In this document: one piece after another, positions 43,901-55,300 of the stretch | Position numbering within the stretch: the first letter of the stretch is position 1 | Layout: every line of letters starts with the position of its first letter | NCBI GenBank assembly: GCA_007449985.2 | Contig: VIIQ02000559.1 | Location: 712,501 to 776,500 of the forward strand | DNA length: 64,000 nucleotides | Direction: 5' to 3' | Origin: Desmodesmus armatus | Lineage: Eukaryota; Chlorophyta; Chlorophyceae; Sphaeropleales; Scenedesmaceae | The notes under the pieces: model-generated | Database searches by the model: none | Told to the model about the DNA's origin: nothing | The model's input: only the letters and a program-made list of their open reading frames with translations | Translations under genes and position numbers: made by a program

Positions 43901-45962
43901 CTTCGTCAAGCAGGAGAGGCTGTAGGTGGCTACGTACAGGAGTGCTGCCTGCTTGCGGCCCCTGCAGCACATGAACATGACAAGCGGCAACAGCAGCACA
44001 TGGCAGCAGATGCCAACAGGTGACGACCTTGTTGTGAGGTGTTGGCTGCTTGTCACACACGCAAATGACCTCGACATGCCACCTCGACCATATACACATG
44101 ACCTGCCGCCTCGAAGAGAACCGCACGAGTCTCCTGTGGCCAGCTGCCACCACGTGACAGCTTCACCTTACTGCACACCACAACAGGTCTTTGCACTTAC
44201 TGCACAGCTCGACGCCTCAAGTTACTAAGGTGCCAGCTTACACTCTTGCTGACAATCAGCTGCTGCCCCAGTAAGGCTTTAGTGCATCACTGCAGGCCGT
44301 CGACCTCCGCTGTCATATGCACTGCTGAAGCTGTAGCAAAAGCCAGCCCCCCCCCCCCTGTCATCCGTACTTCTGTGGCAACAGCAAGAGCCAGCCCCCC
44401 CCCCCCCCCCCCCCGCCCGCTGTCGTCCGTACTTCTGTGGCTACACCAAGAGCCAGCAGCACCCCCCCCCCTGGGCAGAGCCAGCAACTGCTGCACGCCC
44501 GCCAACAAGTGCCTCTGTGACATGCCAAGCAAGCCTGTGTGCTGGTGCTGCGCCCCTGGCATCAGCACATGCTTGGCGGTGAAGAAACCGGTTCTCAGAA
44601 CCCGTTTCCGAAACCACCGCTGAGCATGTGCTGATGCCAGAGACACTGAACGGCTTCAATGCACAGGCCTGCAGGCATGCTTGGCATGTCATAGCAGCAG
44701 TGATTGGCAGTGTGAGTGACACCCCGCCGTCCCCCACATCATCCAGACTTCTGTGGCAAAACCAAGAGCCAGCAGCACCCCTCCCACCGGGAACCAGTGC
44801 TGCTGCAAGCCCACCAACCATTGCCGATGTGCCATGCTGGAGATGCCTGCCAGCCTGTGCTCTATAGCTGCGTCCTCAGCAGAAACATACAGCTTGCCAA
44901 GTGTGTGGTGACTATCATCAGCTGCTGCTCCAACCCACCCCAGCCCCAGCACACATAAGCCCCAGCCCGCTGCTGTTTTGCTGCATGTGTGCCCTGACTG
45001 TCTGTCAGCTGCCGCCCCATCCCACTGGAGCCCCAACTTGCTACTGTCTTGCTGCATGTGTGCGCTGACTAGCATAAGCTGATGCTCCAGCAATTATGGC
45101 CGCCAAGAGATGCCCAACATTCCCGCCCGCCTCGTGCTCTATTGCTGTGTTACTAGCAGAAGCACACACAGCTAGCAGCATCTGCGTTGCACACAAGCTG
45201 CAGCAAGCTATGTACGCCTGACAGCTGCTGCCCAGACACACCTGTAATCCGCCATTGCTCCTGCCAGGGTGCCAAAGACAGCTGATGAGCCAAAGCCCAT
45301 GATGAATAGCCGCCCGATGTCCCGCACACTGAACCCATAGTGCTCGTATAGGTGGTACACATACGGTCCCTGCAGCCAGTCCCCAGCTGGCACACAAAAC
45401 ACACAGGGCACCTCACTGTCAGATGATGGACCTGTACCTGATAAGTGCAAGTCATGTGTGGAAACATTGCACATGTGACACACTGCGGGCATTGTGCAGT
45501 ACATACCACATTTGCTGCTGGTGGTACGGCGGTGGCGTGCAACTGCATAGGCTCGAGGAGGGCCTTGGCTTAGACCTTAGACCCAGACTGGCATGCACCG
45601 TGGTGTGACGATGATGAGGATGCAGTTTTGTGCTGTTTAAGTATCAGCCGTGTTTGGGTGTGCAGTTGCATCTGCTGTGCTGATGTAGGAGTGATGAAGG
45701 AGGGTGTCATGGCAGCATACTGTTCAACAAACCCAGGCGGCCGCTAGTTTCAGGTCCCAAGCATATACATGTCGTGTTGTGGAGCCTGGCACATACCCAT
45801 CATAAGGCTGAAGATGACCACATAGTTGTTACGGAAGCGCAGATACTCCGGCTGGTGCTGCTGACCCCTGGCCAGCAGGCCAAAGCAGGCATTGTCGCTC
45901 CACTCAAGGAAGGCAGCTGGTATAGCAAATAGAATAAATAATAATATGTATATGGCTTCCAT
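40832..45962 (-). CDS. MOT2: Molybdate transporter, MOT2 / MFSD5 family (major facilitator)
   Basis: Eight exons: 45797-45962, 45242-45386, 43516-43961, 43091-43299, 42616-42697, 41576-42015, 41206-41269 and 40832-41025; 581 residues, all phases agree. The start MEAIYILLFILFAIPAAF opens the first membrane helix. Family blocks follow: DWLQGPYVYHLYEHYGFSV, the MFS loop motif around GTLAGAMADYRGRKQAALLY, then SCLTKHSPDYWVLMIGRLLG, GIATSLLFSAFESWAVAAH, GPVAPFDAAI and ENYGNKGTD. The second half has VFLWTPALSP, EVLIGMFWPSMMTLRAKYVP and EQQRSTIINVFRIPLNLFVC. This is the eukaryotic molybdate-anion transporter family first defined in Chlamydomonas. A Ser/Ala-rich insertion (~80 residues) lies in exon 6 between helices. 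The tail is hydrophilic (YRVVSLSGSSSRLSNSTSSG) and its coding end is duplicated just downstream. It is divergent from the golgin gene. Family call firm. Confidence 0.92.
42000..42135. repeat. (CAGG)n-type microsatellite next to a MOT2 acceptor
   Basis: Irregular GCAGGCAGG tetranucleotide repeats. On the gene strand this reads CCTGCCTG and provides a pyrimidine-rich tract just before exon 6. Confidence 0.7.
42343..42495 (+). repeat. Dispersed repeat family R1, diverged copy 3
   Basis: It shares both ends (TTTGGTCCGGGTGCTGGGCA and GCGGCCAGCC..CCGCCCCTCTT) with the other copies, but the centre differs. It lies in intron 5 of MOT2. Confidence 0.5.
44310..44790. repeat. Short tandem repeats with poly-C runs in MOT2 intron 2
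   Basis: A unit containing CTTCTGTGGC(A/T)AC..CAAGAGCCAGC followed by poly-C occurs at about 44310-44480 (three copies) and near 44745-44785. Poly-C runs of 12 and 20 lie at 44347-44358 and 44395-44414. Confidence 0.7.
44558..44638. repeat. Strong hairpin in MOT2 intron 2
   Basis: Perfect 15-bp arms GGCATCAGCACATGC and GCATGTGCTGATGCC. Inner complementary steps GCGGTG/CACCGC and a near-palindromic AAACCGGTT..AACCCGTTT core extend the stem to about 80 bp in total. Confidence 0.6.
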
Positions 45963-46377
45963 GATACTGCTGTCACGTGCCACTACATGACACAACCATG
46001 GTGCCGACTGCTGTTGAGGAGTGCTGGACTGTAGGTATTCCTGAAGGGCACAGGTAGGTGAGTAGGCAGGCAGGTATAGACAAGGCCATAAACATGTCCA
46101 CAAAATGCACAGTAACCCTGCAGCCCACCATCATACATCACACAGGCTGTTTATTAGTCAGGCGGTTACGGGTGGGTCCAAGGCTGTTCCCAAAACAGGC
46201 AGTGGGCACTGATCGGTGTACCTAATCATTCTAGTCGGTGTTTCCGCGCTCAATCACAGGGAAAACGCGGTTGCCTATAAAATGCTTGCCTGGATGGGCA
46301 ACAGCTTGTCAGGCATCGCTACAGCACCTCACAACCCCGTTTGATTGCCTAGTAGCAACCATCTGGTGTGCATCAAG
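45963..46377. promoter_or_regulatory. Bidirectional promoter between MOT2 and the golgin gene
   Basis: 415 bp between divergent start codons. No specific motif was recognised; the call rests on gene orientation. Confidence 0.4.
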
Positions 46378-49300
46378 ATGGCCGAGGTAGGTCACGTCAG
46401 GCGAGGACACCACCACTCCCCCCTGTGATATCAGCTGATCAGCTGTGAAGCTTCAGCTGCTGGTAGTGGGAGCTGCTCTGAGTCCCAATCTGTGAACTCC
46501 GCCAAAACACCAGATCTAGTTGCACTCAGCACAGCCACGTGGCCTGAGCATTATCCACACTTGCTCCTGCCTGTGTCTGCAGCGCTCGTCTGTTGTCAGC
46601 CAGCTGGCGAACAAATCCAGGGAGGAGCTGGAGCAGCTTGTTGTCAAACTGCTCAAGGACCTCAAGCAGCAAAGCAAGAAAGTCGCTGGTGCGTACATCG
46701 GTCTGTCCACAGCTGCTGCGGGTGCAATCCACATGCATCGGTCTCTCAGCACAGCACCTGGCCCGCGGGTGCAGCAACTGGTTGCCCGTCAAACAGCAGC
46801 TGTGCATGCTGTCGTTCACGTCCACGGCCTGTCGTAATGCAACTGCCACACTACTTTTCCCACCCTTGCAGAGCTGTCTGGTGCTGCCAGTCCAGAAAAG
46901 GATGTGTGTGCTGGGGAGGTGAGTGATCCACACCGTCGGCAGGCCTCAGCACAGGCGCCATGTATGTTTTGCATGACATGTATATCACGCCCCAGCAGCT
47001 GTTTCCGCACTCCAACTGCTGCGACCCTGTGGGATGCCGCCAGAGGTGTCCATCTGTGCAGCAAAGTACCAGTTCAAGTTCTTTAGCCCCATCTCCTGCA
47101 CAATCTTCTGCACCAGCCCAACTGGCTGTCATGCCGGCCAAGTACAGGAAAGTTTGGCACTATGTTCGTGTGCGCTCTGGGCTGCAGCCCCCGTGACTTT
47201 TGCAGCTCTGTGTGTATGACACCCTCAGCCACCATGTTGAACCTGTGCATTCCTTCCCTTGTGTCCAGTGCCAAGTCCCCTAATGCTCCTGTGCCAGCCC
47301 TACTGACGTCAGCACACCTCATTTCCTGCACCCACCCCAGGTCCAGCAGCTGCAGGAACAGCTGCAGCAAGCCCAGACAGAGCGGGACTCTGCCATTGCC
47401 CAAGCAGCAGCAGCTCAATCAGATGCTGCGGCCTTCCAGCAGCAGCTGCAGGAAGCAGCCCAGCAGCTGGCAGACGCACGGCAGCAGCTGGCAGATGCTG
47501 CAGAAAGCAGCGATGCCATGAGGAGCCAGCTCCACTCCCTGCAAGCCGCCATGCAGGAGATGGCAGATGAAAAAGACGCTGCATTTACTCGCCTAGGTGT
47601 GTTGGCGGGACAGAGCCGTGCACATCTTAGGCTCACTGTCGGGCTCACTGCACCTCCTTACTGGGTTTGTTCCATCGTCCAATCCACAGCATACAGAGGG
47701 CACAGCCATTCCTGCCGATTGCCTAGCCCGTGCATGTGCGCAGGCTCCATCTGCCTCCTGATGTCCAACTGAACCATTCAAAAACCTGGATAGCCAACCT
47801 GGCATACTCGCGAGGGGCATGCTGGTGGGGTCTCCACAGGCTGCTGTTTCCCTCTTGAATTGTGGAGGAAATGGGCAAGTCATGCTGACCAATGATGTGT
47901 CATGTGATGTCGTGATGCGCTGCACGACACGCTCGCAGGTGAGGAGTGTGAGAGGGCTGCTGATCTGGAAGATGCCCTGACAGAGGCCAATGCCCAGCTC
48001 AGCCACCTGCGTGCTGACCAAGCCGCTGCAGCAGCAGCCAGCCAGGAATCCACACAGCAGCTGCAGCAGGAGCTGGATGCAGCCAAGGCAGCTTTGGCTG
48101 AGGCTGCAGCAGCTGCAGATGCGCTGCAGGCAGCGCAAGCAGATGCAAAGCAGCAACAGCAAGCCATGCAGCAGCTACAGCAGGAGGCAGAACAGCTGCA
48201 GCAGGACAAGCAAGAGCTTCAGGAGCAGCTCCAGCAGCTGCAGCAGGGCAACACAGCCTCTGCTGACCTTGCCAGTGAGCTTGAGGCTGCAAAGGCAGCA
48301 GCAGTAGCTTCTCATGAGCAGCTGCAGCAGCTGCAGCAGGACCTTGCCAGTCTGCAGGCAGCATATGACAGCTTGAAGCAGGCCAGTGAGGAGCAGCAGC
48401 AGCAGCTGCAGGCAGATCTTGAGCAGGCCCTGCAAGACTCAGCTGCACAGCTGCAACAGGTGCAGCAGGAGCTAGCGGCAGCCGAAGCAGCTGCAGGAGA
48501 GCTGGCAGCAGTCAGGGATGAGCTGCAGGCCGCACATGCAGGGGCAGCTGCTGCTGCAGAGCAGCAGCAGCAAGCACTGCAGCAGCTGCAGGGGGAGCTA
48601 GATGCGGTCAAGGCAGCTTCGGCTGAGGCTGCGGCAGCAGTGGAAGCTCAGGAGGCAGCAAAAGCAGATGCAGAGCAGCACCGGCAGGCAATGCAGCAGC
48701 TGCAGCAGGAGCTAGATGCGGTCAAGGCAGCTTCAGCTGAGGCTGCGGCAGCTGCAGAAGCTCTGCAAGCAGCGAAGGCAGATGCAGAGCAGCACCAGCA
48801 AGCACTGCAGCAGGCTCAGCAGGAGGTAGAACAGCTGCAGCTGGACAAGCAGCAGCTGCAAGAGCAGCTTGAGCAGCTGCAGCAGGGCAGTACAGCCTCA
48901 GCTGACCTTGCCAGCGAGCTTGAGGCTGCAAAAGCAGCTGCTGCCGCTGCAGAGGAGCAGTTGCAGCAGCTGCAGCAGGACAAGCAAGACCTACAGCAGC
49001 AGCTCCAGCAGCTGCAGCAGGGCAGCACAGCCTCTGCTGACCTTGCCAGCGAGCTTGAGGCTGCAAAGGCGGCAGCAGCAGCTGCAGAGGAGCAGTTGCA
49101 GCAGCTGCAGCAGGACAGGCAGGAGCTACAGCAGCAGCTCGAACAGTTGCAGCAGGGCAGTGCAGTTGCTGCAGAGCTTGCCAGCGAGCTTGAGGCTGCA
49201 AAAGCAGCTGCTGCCGCTGCAGAGGAGCAGTTGCAGCAGCTGCAGCAGGAAAAGCAGCAGCTGCAGGATCAGCTCCAGCAGCTGCAGCAAGCCTCTACAA

Positions 49301-52300
49301 TTGCTGCTGCAGCTGCTGCCGAGCTGGAATTCGCCAAGGCAGCAACAGCAGCTGCAGAGCAGGAGCTGCAGCAGCTGCGCAGTCAGCAGGGTGATACCCA
49401 GCAGGCGGGTCCTTTAGGAGGAACAGATGGTCTTGTTGCACAGGTTGAGTCTCTGCAGGCCGAGAACAGCTCCCTATCAGCTGTTGTCGAACGGCAGCAG
49501 CAGCAGCTGCAGCAGGTGCGTGTTTTGCTTGGCATTGGGTAGGGTTCTCCTCTGCAGTGTTACACATTCCCTGACCATGTTCCTTTTGCTGGGCTGGGCT
49601 GAGGCTGGGCTGGCTGGTTCATCTCTCTCACAAGTGCGGGTCTGTCAAAACAACGCAAGTAATAGTTTGGATAGCTGGCATGAGCTGATTGAGATTCGTT
49701 CAGGCCTTGACCTGATTGGTGTGTGGGTTGCTGTAGGCTTGTTTGTGTATGTATGTTGGAGAACTGGGGTACATGCAAGTTGCATGCAAGGAGTTGTTGT
49801 GTGCTTGAGGCTCGCTGGCTAGTGCCAACACAACAATGCGATTATGTAGTTCATCACTATATGTTATGTACTATATTGTACTGTACTGTACTGTACTCTA
49901 CTGTACTGCACTGTACTGTACTGTACTGTTCTGTCGTCAATGTTCTGTGACTGTGCGCATCCAGGTGCAGCAGCTTGAGACACACTTTGAGGAGGAGAGG
50001 GAGCAGCTGCAGGAGGCACAGCAGCTCCTGCAGCAGCAGCACGAGACGGCACAGCAGCAGCTTGCAGACATCATGCAGCAAGTGCAGCAGCTGCAGACAG
50101 ACCTCCAAGCAGCACAGCAAGAGAAGCTGGCCCTGGAGCAGCAACTGTCCCAACAGCAGCAGCAGCAATTGTCCCCGCAGCAGCAGGAGCAGCAGGAGGG
50201 AGAGGACAGCAACAGGCTCAATCCAACAGCAGCCAGCAATGCAGAGCATCATGCCAACGATGCAAACGGTGCCCCGCCAGCAGCGTCAGTAACAGCAGAT
50301 GAAGCGGCCTGGGAGCAGGAAAGGCATGAGCTGCTGCAGGCGCTAGAGAGTGCCAAGCATCAGGCGACAGCAGCAGTACGGGAGGTTGGGGAGCTCAGGG
50401 GCCAGCTGGAAGCAGCAGAGGAACAGCTCAGCACGCTGCAAGCAAACTCCCAGCAACAGCAGCAGCAGGAGGAGGAGGAGGAGAAGGAGGGGGAGAACAG
50501 CCAGCAGGAGGATGTGTCAAAGCAGCTGGAGGCATTGCAGCATCAGGCTGAGTGCAGCAGTGCTGCCGCAGCGGAAGCTGCTGCTGAGCGTGCTGGCCTG
50601 CAGGCACGCCTTGCCGAGGCACAGCAGCAGCTGCAGCAGCTGCAACAGGAGCTGCAAGCATCACAGCAGCAGCTGCAAGAGGCAGAGTCAGCACGTGAGC
50701 AGCTGCAGCAGGCACAGCAGCAGCTGGCAGACGCACAGCAGCAGCTGCAAGAGGCAGAGTCAGCACGGGAGCAGCTGCAGCAGGCACAGCAGCAGCTGGC
50801 AGACGCACAGCAGCAGCTGCAAGAGGCAGAGTCAGCACGGGAGCAGCTGCAGGACTATCAGCAGCAACTGCAGGACGCGCAGCAGCAGCTACAGGCAGCC
50901 CAAACTGAGGTGCAGCATGATTCAGAAGCAGCGCACGGCCTGACAGCCCAACTGGCAGCAGCACAAGCACAGGTCGAGGCCCTGCAATCCTCAACAGCAG
51001 AGCAGCAGCAGCAGCTTGAGCAGGAGCACGCTGCTGCTGTGGATGCGTTGCTCACCCGCTGCGAATCAGCAGAGGCTGCCAGCGCTGCCGCAGCAGCTGC
51101 CATGCAGGGTCTCCAACAGCAGCTGCAGGAGCTGCAAGCTCAGCACCACCAGCTGCTGCAGGAGCGTGACAGTCTGCAGGAGAAGCTTGCGGATCAGCAA
51201 CAGCAGCAGGCGCAGCCGCTGGAGACAGACAGGCAGGGATCAGCACCAGGTGCTGAGTCAGTAGATTCAACTGCCGCGCTGGATACAGCACGGCAGGAGC
51301 TGATAGCGGCAGCAGCAGAGCAGCAGCGGCTGCAGGAGCAGCTGCAGCAGCTGCAGAATGCAGAGGCCGAGCGGCTGGAAGCAGCAGAGCAACTTGCGCA
51401 TGCTACTGCTCGCATCGCTGCGTTGACTGCAGAGCTGCAGCAGGCACTACAGCAACAGCAGCAGCAGCAGCAGCAGGAGGGTGATGCAGTACACCCTGAG
51501 CCATCGGCTGCATCTGAGCAGCAGCGGCAGCAGTCGACGGCTGGGGCAGACGCAGAAGCAGCGGGCACAGCTGCTGCTGCTCAGGAAGATGTGCAGGTGA
51601 TTGCGGCCCAGCTGTCGGCAGCAAATGAGGCCGCTGCTGCTGCCAAAGCAGAGCTAGCGGACACCAAGAAGCGCTTCCTCATGATAGCAAAGAAGAAACA
51701 AGCCGAGTACACCGCCCACCTGCAGAAGCTCGAGGTAGAACTCGCAGCCGCCAAAGCTGCTACAGCCACCACAGACGATGCCGCTACAGCCATGGCTGTA
51801 GCAGCGGCGGCGGGTGGGGACGCGGCTGTAGCAAAGCAGCTAGCGACCCTGAAGATGAAGCTTGCCGAGGCAGCAGCAGACAAGGCGGAGGCGGGGATGC
51901 AGCTGCAGGCGCTGCAGCAGCAGCTGCAGGAGCAGCAAGGGCAGCTGGGGGGATTGCGGCAGCAGATGGCGCATGCGGATGCGGCTGCGCTTGCGGATAA
52001 GGAAGCTGCACAGCAGCACCTTGCACTCATCAACGTAAGGACACATGATGGGGGGGGGTGGGGGGCACGGTATTGTTGCGGCAGCTGGTGGTGTGTGTTG
52101 GCAGATGGCGTACATGTATAGCATGCAGGCAAGGCGCATGTACTATCTCACTGTTGTGTGTCTGTGTGTGTAGGGGGGGGGGGGTGCGGCTTGTCACTGC
52201 GTTTCAGATACAGGGGTGATTCAGTAATGCGCTGGGGGTGGGGGCGCTGTTGTTGCGGCAGCTGCTGGTGTGCGTGCGTGTGTGGGTGTGTGTGTGTGTG

Positions 52301-55300
52301 GGGGGGGTGCAGTTTGTCGCCGCTGATTCATTGCAGAATAAGTTGCAATGAATCACTGAAGTTTGTTTGCACATACCATGTTGCACTCTCTTGCTGCAGG
52401 TGTGCGCATTGTTGCTGACTGTGTGTCCCCCTTGACTGTCATGTGCTACCCTTTTCTGCTTGCCACTTCACCCTAATGCAGTCCCAGCACGAGCAGCAGG
52501 TGTCCCACCTCAGCAGGCGCCTGCAGGAGGCCGAGGCTCATGCAGAGTCCTTGCAGCAGCAGCTGTCAGCAGCGGAAGTGGCGGCTGCCAGCGCCAGCAG
52601 TGCTGCCACCAATGCTGCCAGCAGCGCCAGCAGTGAGGTGGCTTCAGCTAGGGCTGATGCAGAGGCTGCGAGGAAGGAGCTGGGGACTGTCAGGGCGGAG
52701 GCGGAAGCTGACAAGAACAAGTGAGTAGGGTGGCTGGGGCTGTTGCACTCTGAGCTGATTTGTGGCGTCTGCTCCAAGAAAATGGTATGGTGGTGGTGGT
52801 GGTGGTGACGGTTGCGGTTGTTTGAAGGGGGGGGGAGAGGTGGCGGCGGCTGCCAGCGCCAGCAGTGCTGCCAGCAGTGCAAGCAGTGAGGTGGCTGCAG
52901 CTAGGGCTGATGCAGAGGCTGCGAGGAAGGAGCTGGGGACTGTCAGGGCGGAGGCGGAGGCTGACAAGATTAAGTGAGTGGGGTGACTTTGGCTGTTGCA
53001 TTCTAGCCAGAGTTTTGGCGTCTGCTCCAAGTGAATGGTATGGTGGTGGTGATGGTGTTCGTGGTGGTTTTGGGGGTGGGGTGGGGTGGGGTGGGGGGGG
53101 GGGGGGTGAGCATGTGGCTGCTGCCAGCGCCAGCAGAGCTGCCAGCAGTGCTGCCAGCAGTGCTGCCAGCAGTGCAAGCAGTGAGGTGGCTGCGGCGAGG
53201 GCTGATGCAGAGGCTGCGAGGAAGGAGGTGGGGACAGTCAGGGCACAGGCGGAAGCTGACAAAAACAAGTGAGTCATTGCGAGTTGTGTTAGCCTGGTGG
53301 TGTGTGCTGCAGAGTGTTGCACTCTTGGCAGGCTTGTGGCGTCTGCTGTAAGCGTCGTGGCGGTGGTGTTGAGCCTTTGGCAGAGGCACTGACATCCCTG
53401 CTTGCACACAACCATTTGTCCATGGCCACCCCTTATCCATGCTCTTTGTGCTGTCCTCCCCTGCATTCGAGCTGCTGTGATGTACTATGAAAGGCGGTCC
53501 TGCACTGTACTGCGCTGTACTGCAGTGGACTGCACCGTACTGCACAGCATTCAGGCTGCTGCAGGCCCTGCAAGACTCCAAGAGGGCTGTGGCCAAGCTC
53601 ACCAAGGGGAAGCACAGTGCTGACCTGGCCCCTCACGCACTGATGACCCCTATCACCACAAACTGACTTGCATTCCTGCTTGCACACATACCTCTGATCC
53701 CATCACAAGCTCTGCTGCATGCTCTTTGTGCTGTCCTCGGCTATGCATTCAAGCGTTAATGTGTTCTGATGTACTGTACTGCACTGTACTGTACTGCACC
53801 TTATTGCACTGCATTCAGGCTGCTGCGGGCCCTGCAAGATTCCAAGAGGGCTGTAGCCAAGCTCACCAAGGAGAAGCACAGTGCTGACCTCACAGCAGCA
53901 GAGCTGAGGGGCAAGGCAGAGGCGGAGCGGGACAGTCAGCGCATGGAGGTGCAGATGGCGCAGCAGCAGCTGGATGCTGCTCGGGCTCAGGTGGTGCGGC
54001 TTGAGGGCGACATCAAAGACTACAAGGCCAGGGCGCAGGTGAGCTGGTGGGGTGGTGGTTTAGCGGAAAATGGACTGGTGTACGGCACGCGTTGCGGGGC
54101 ACTATCATGAGCCCTTGGCTCGCTGGCTTGTGCTGAGGTTTGCTATTCCCTCCCACAATAGCTGTACTGTACTGTACTGCACTGTACTGTACTGTCATTG
54201 TCACTATTGCAGACGCTCCTGCGTGCCAAGGATGCGGAGATCGCCGCTGCGAGAGATGCCGCAGCCGCGGCTGCCAACAGCAGCACCACCCCTGCCAACC
54301 TTGCGCGCTCACCCCCTGTGCCACACTGCTGTAATTGTCCCTATCGCAGACGCTCCTGCGTGCTAAAGACGCGGAGATCGCTGCCGTGAGAGATGCCGCA
54401 TCCGCGGCCGCCAACAGCAGCACCACCACGCAGGCCTTGCAGGCAGAGGTGGCTCAGCTGAAGCAGCTACTGGAGAGTGCGGGGGAGGCTGCGCAGCAGC
54501 AGCTGCACACGCAGCATGCGCAGCACCAGCAGGCACTGCAGTCTTTGGAGGCGGAGGTCTCTCAGGTATGTAGCCCTGCAGGGTGTCGAGCCCGTCCAGG
54601 GGATGGATGATCCTCGTTGCGTTGGTCTTCTCATCGCACTTTGGTAACACCAGAGCACCGCAAAGCACCATGGTTGCATATAAGTGTACTCAGACCTAAA
54701 TTTGTCAAGCACCAGTCTTTGGAGGCGGAGGTCTCTCAGGTTAGCAGCCCTGGCTGTTGCTTTGTGTGAAGTCCTCCGTCCTCCGTAATGGGACTCTGAT
54801 CCCTTTTTGGCGTCTTCTCTGCTCCGTTGGCATGGCCCGTATCTTGTTACATTGATCCTCCTGCCAAAGTCAGGACACACCTGACCACACCCTATCATGC
54901 ACAGTCAAACCCGCGCGCCTGACAGCTCCTTCCGCATAAGGTGATGTTCTGACTCAGCAACGCCTCCCTGTAGCAATCCGCGCGCGTTGTTACAGCGTGT
55001 TTTGCACCCCCTCCATTGACAACACAAACAGCATCGTATGTTTGTTACTACGCCACGAACAACGTCACTGTTTGTGACCGTATCGCAGGCCAAGAGCTCT
55101 GCTGGGTACTACCAGCAGCTCGCGCAGGAGACGGCAACAGCCCCTTCCGCCTAGATTGGCGCTCTTTTTCGACCGCTTGTCAACCGCTCCTCAACTGCTT
55201 CTCCCACTCAATTCTGTGATCGCAGGCCAAGAGCTCTGCAGGGTACTACCAGCAGCTGGCACAGGAGACTGCAACAAGCCTCGACGAGGTGAAGCAGTCT

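Noticed and set aside
47880..52150. Long antisense frames rich in Cys, Ser, Ala or Leu opposite the golgin exons
   Set aside because: They are mirror images of CAG-rich coiled-coil codons in other frames and have no signatures, starts or splice continuity of their own.
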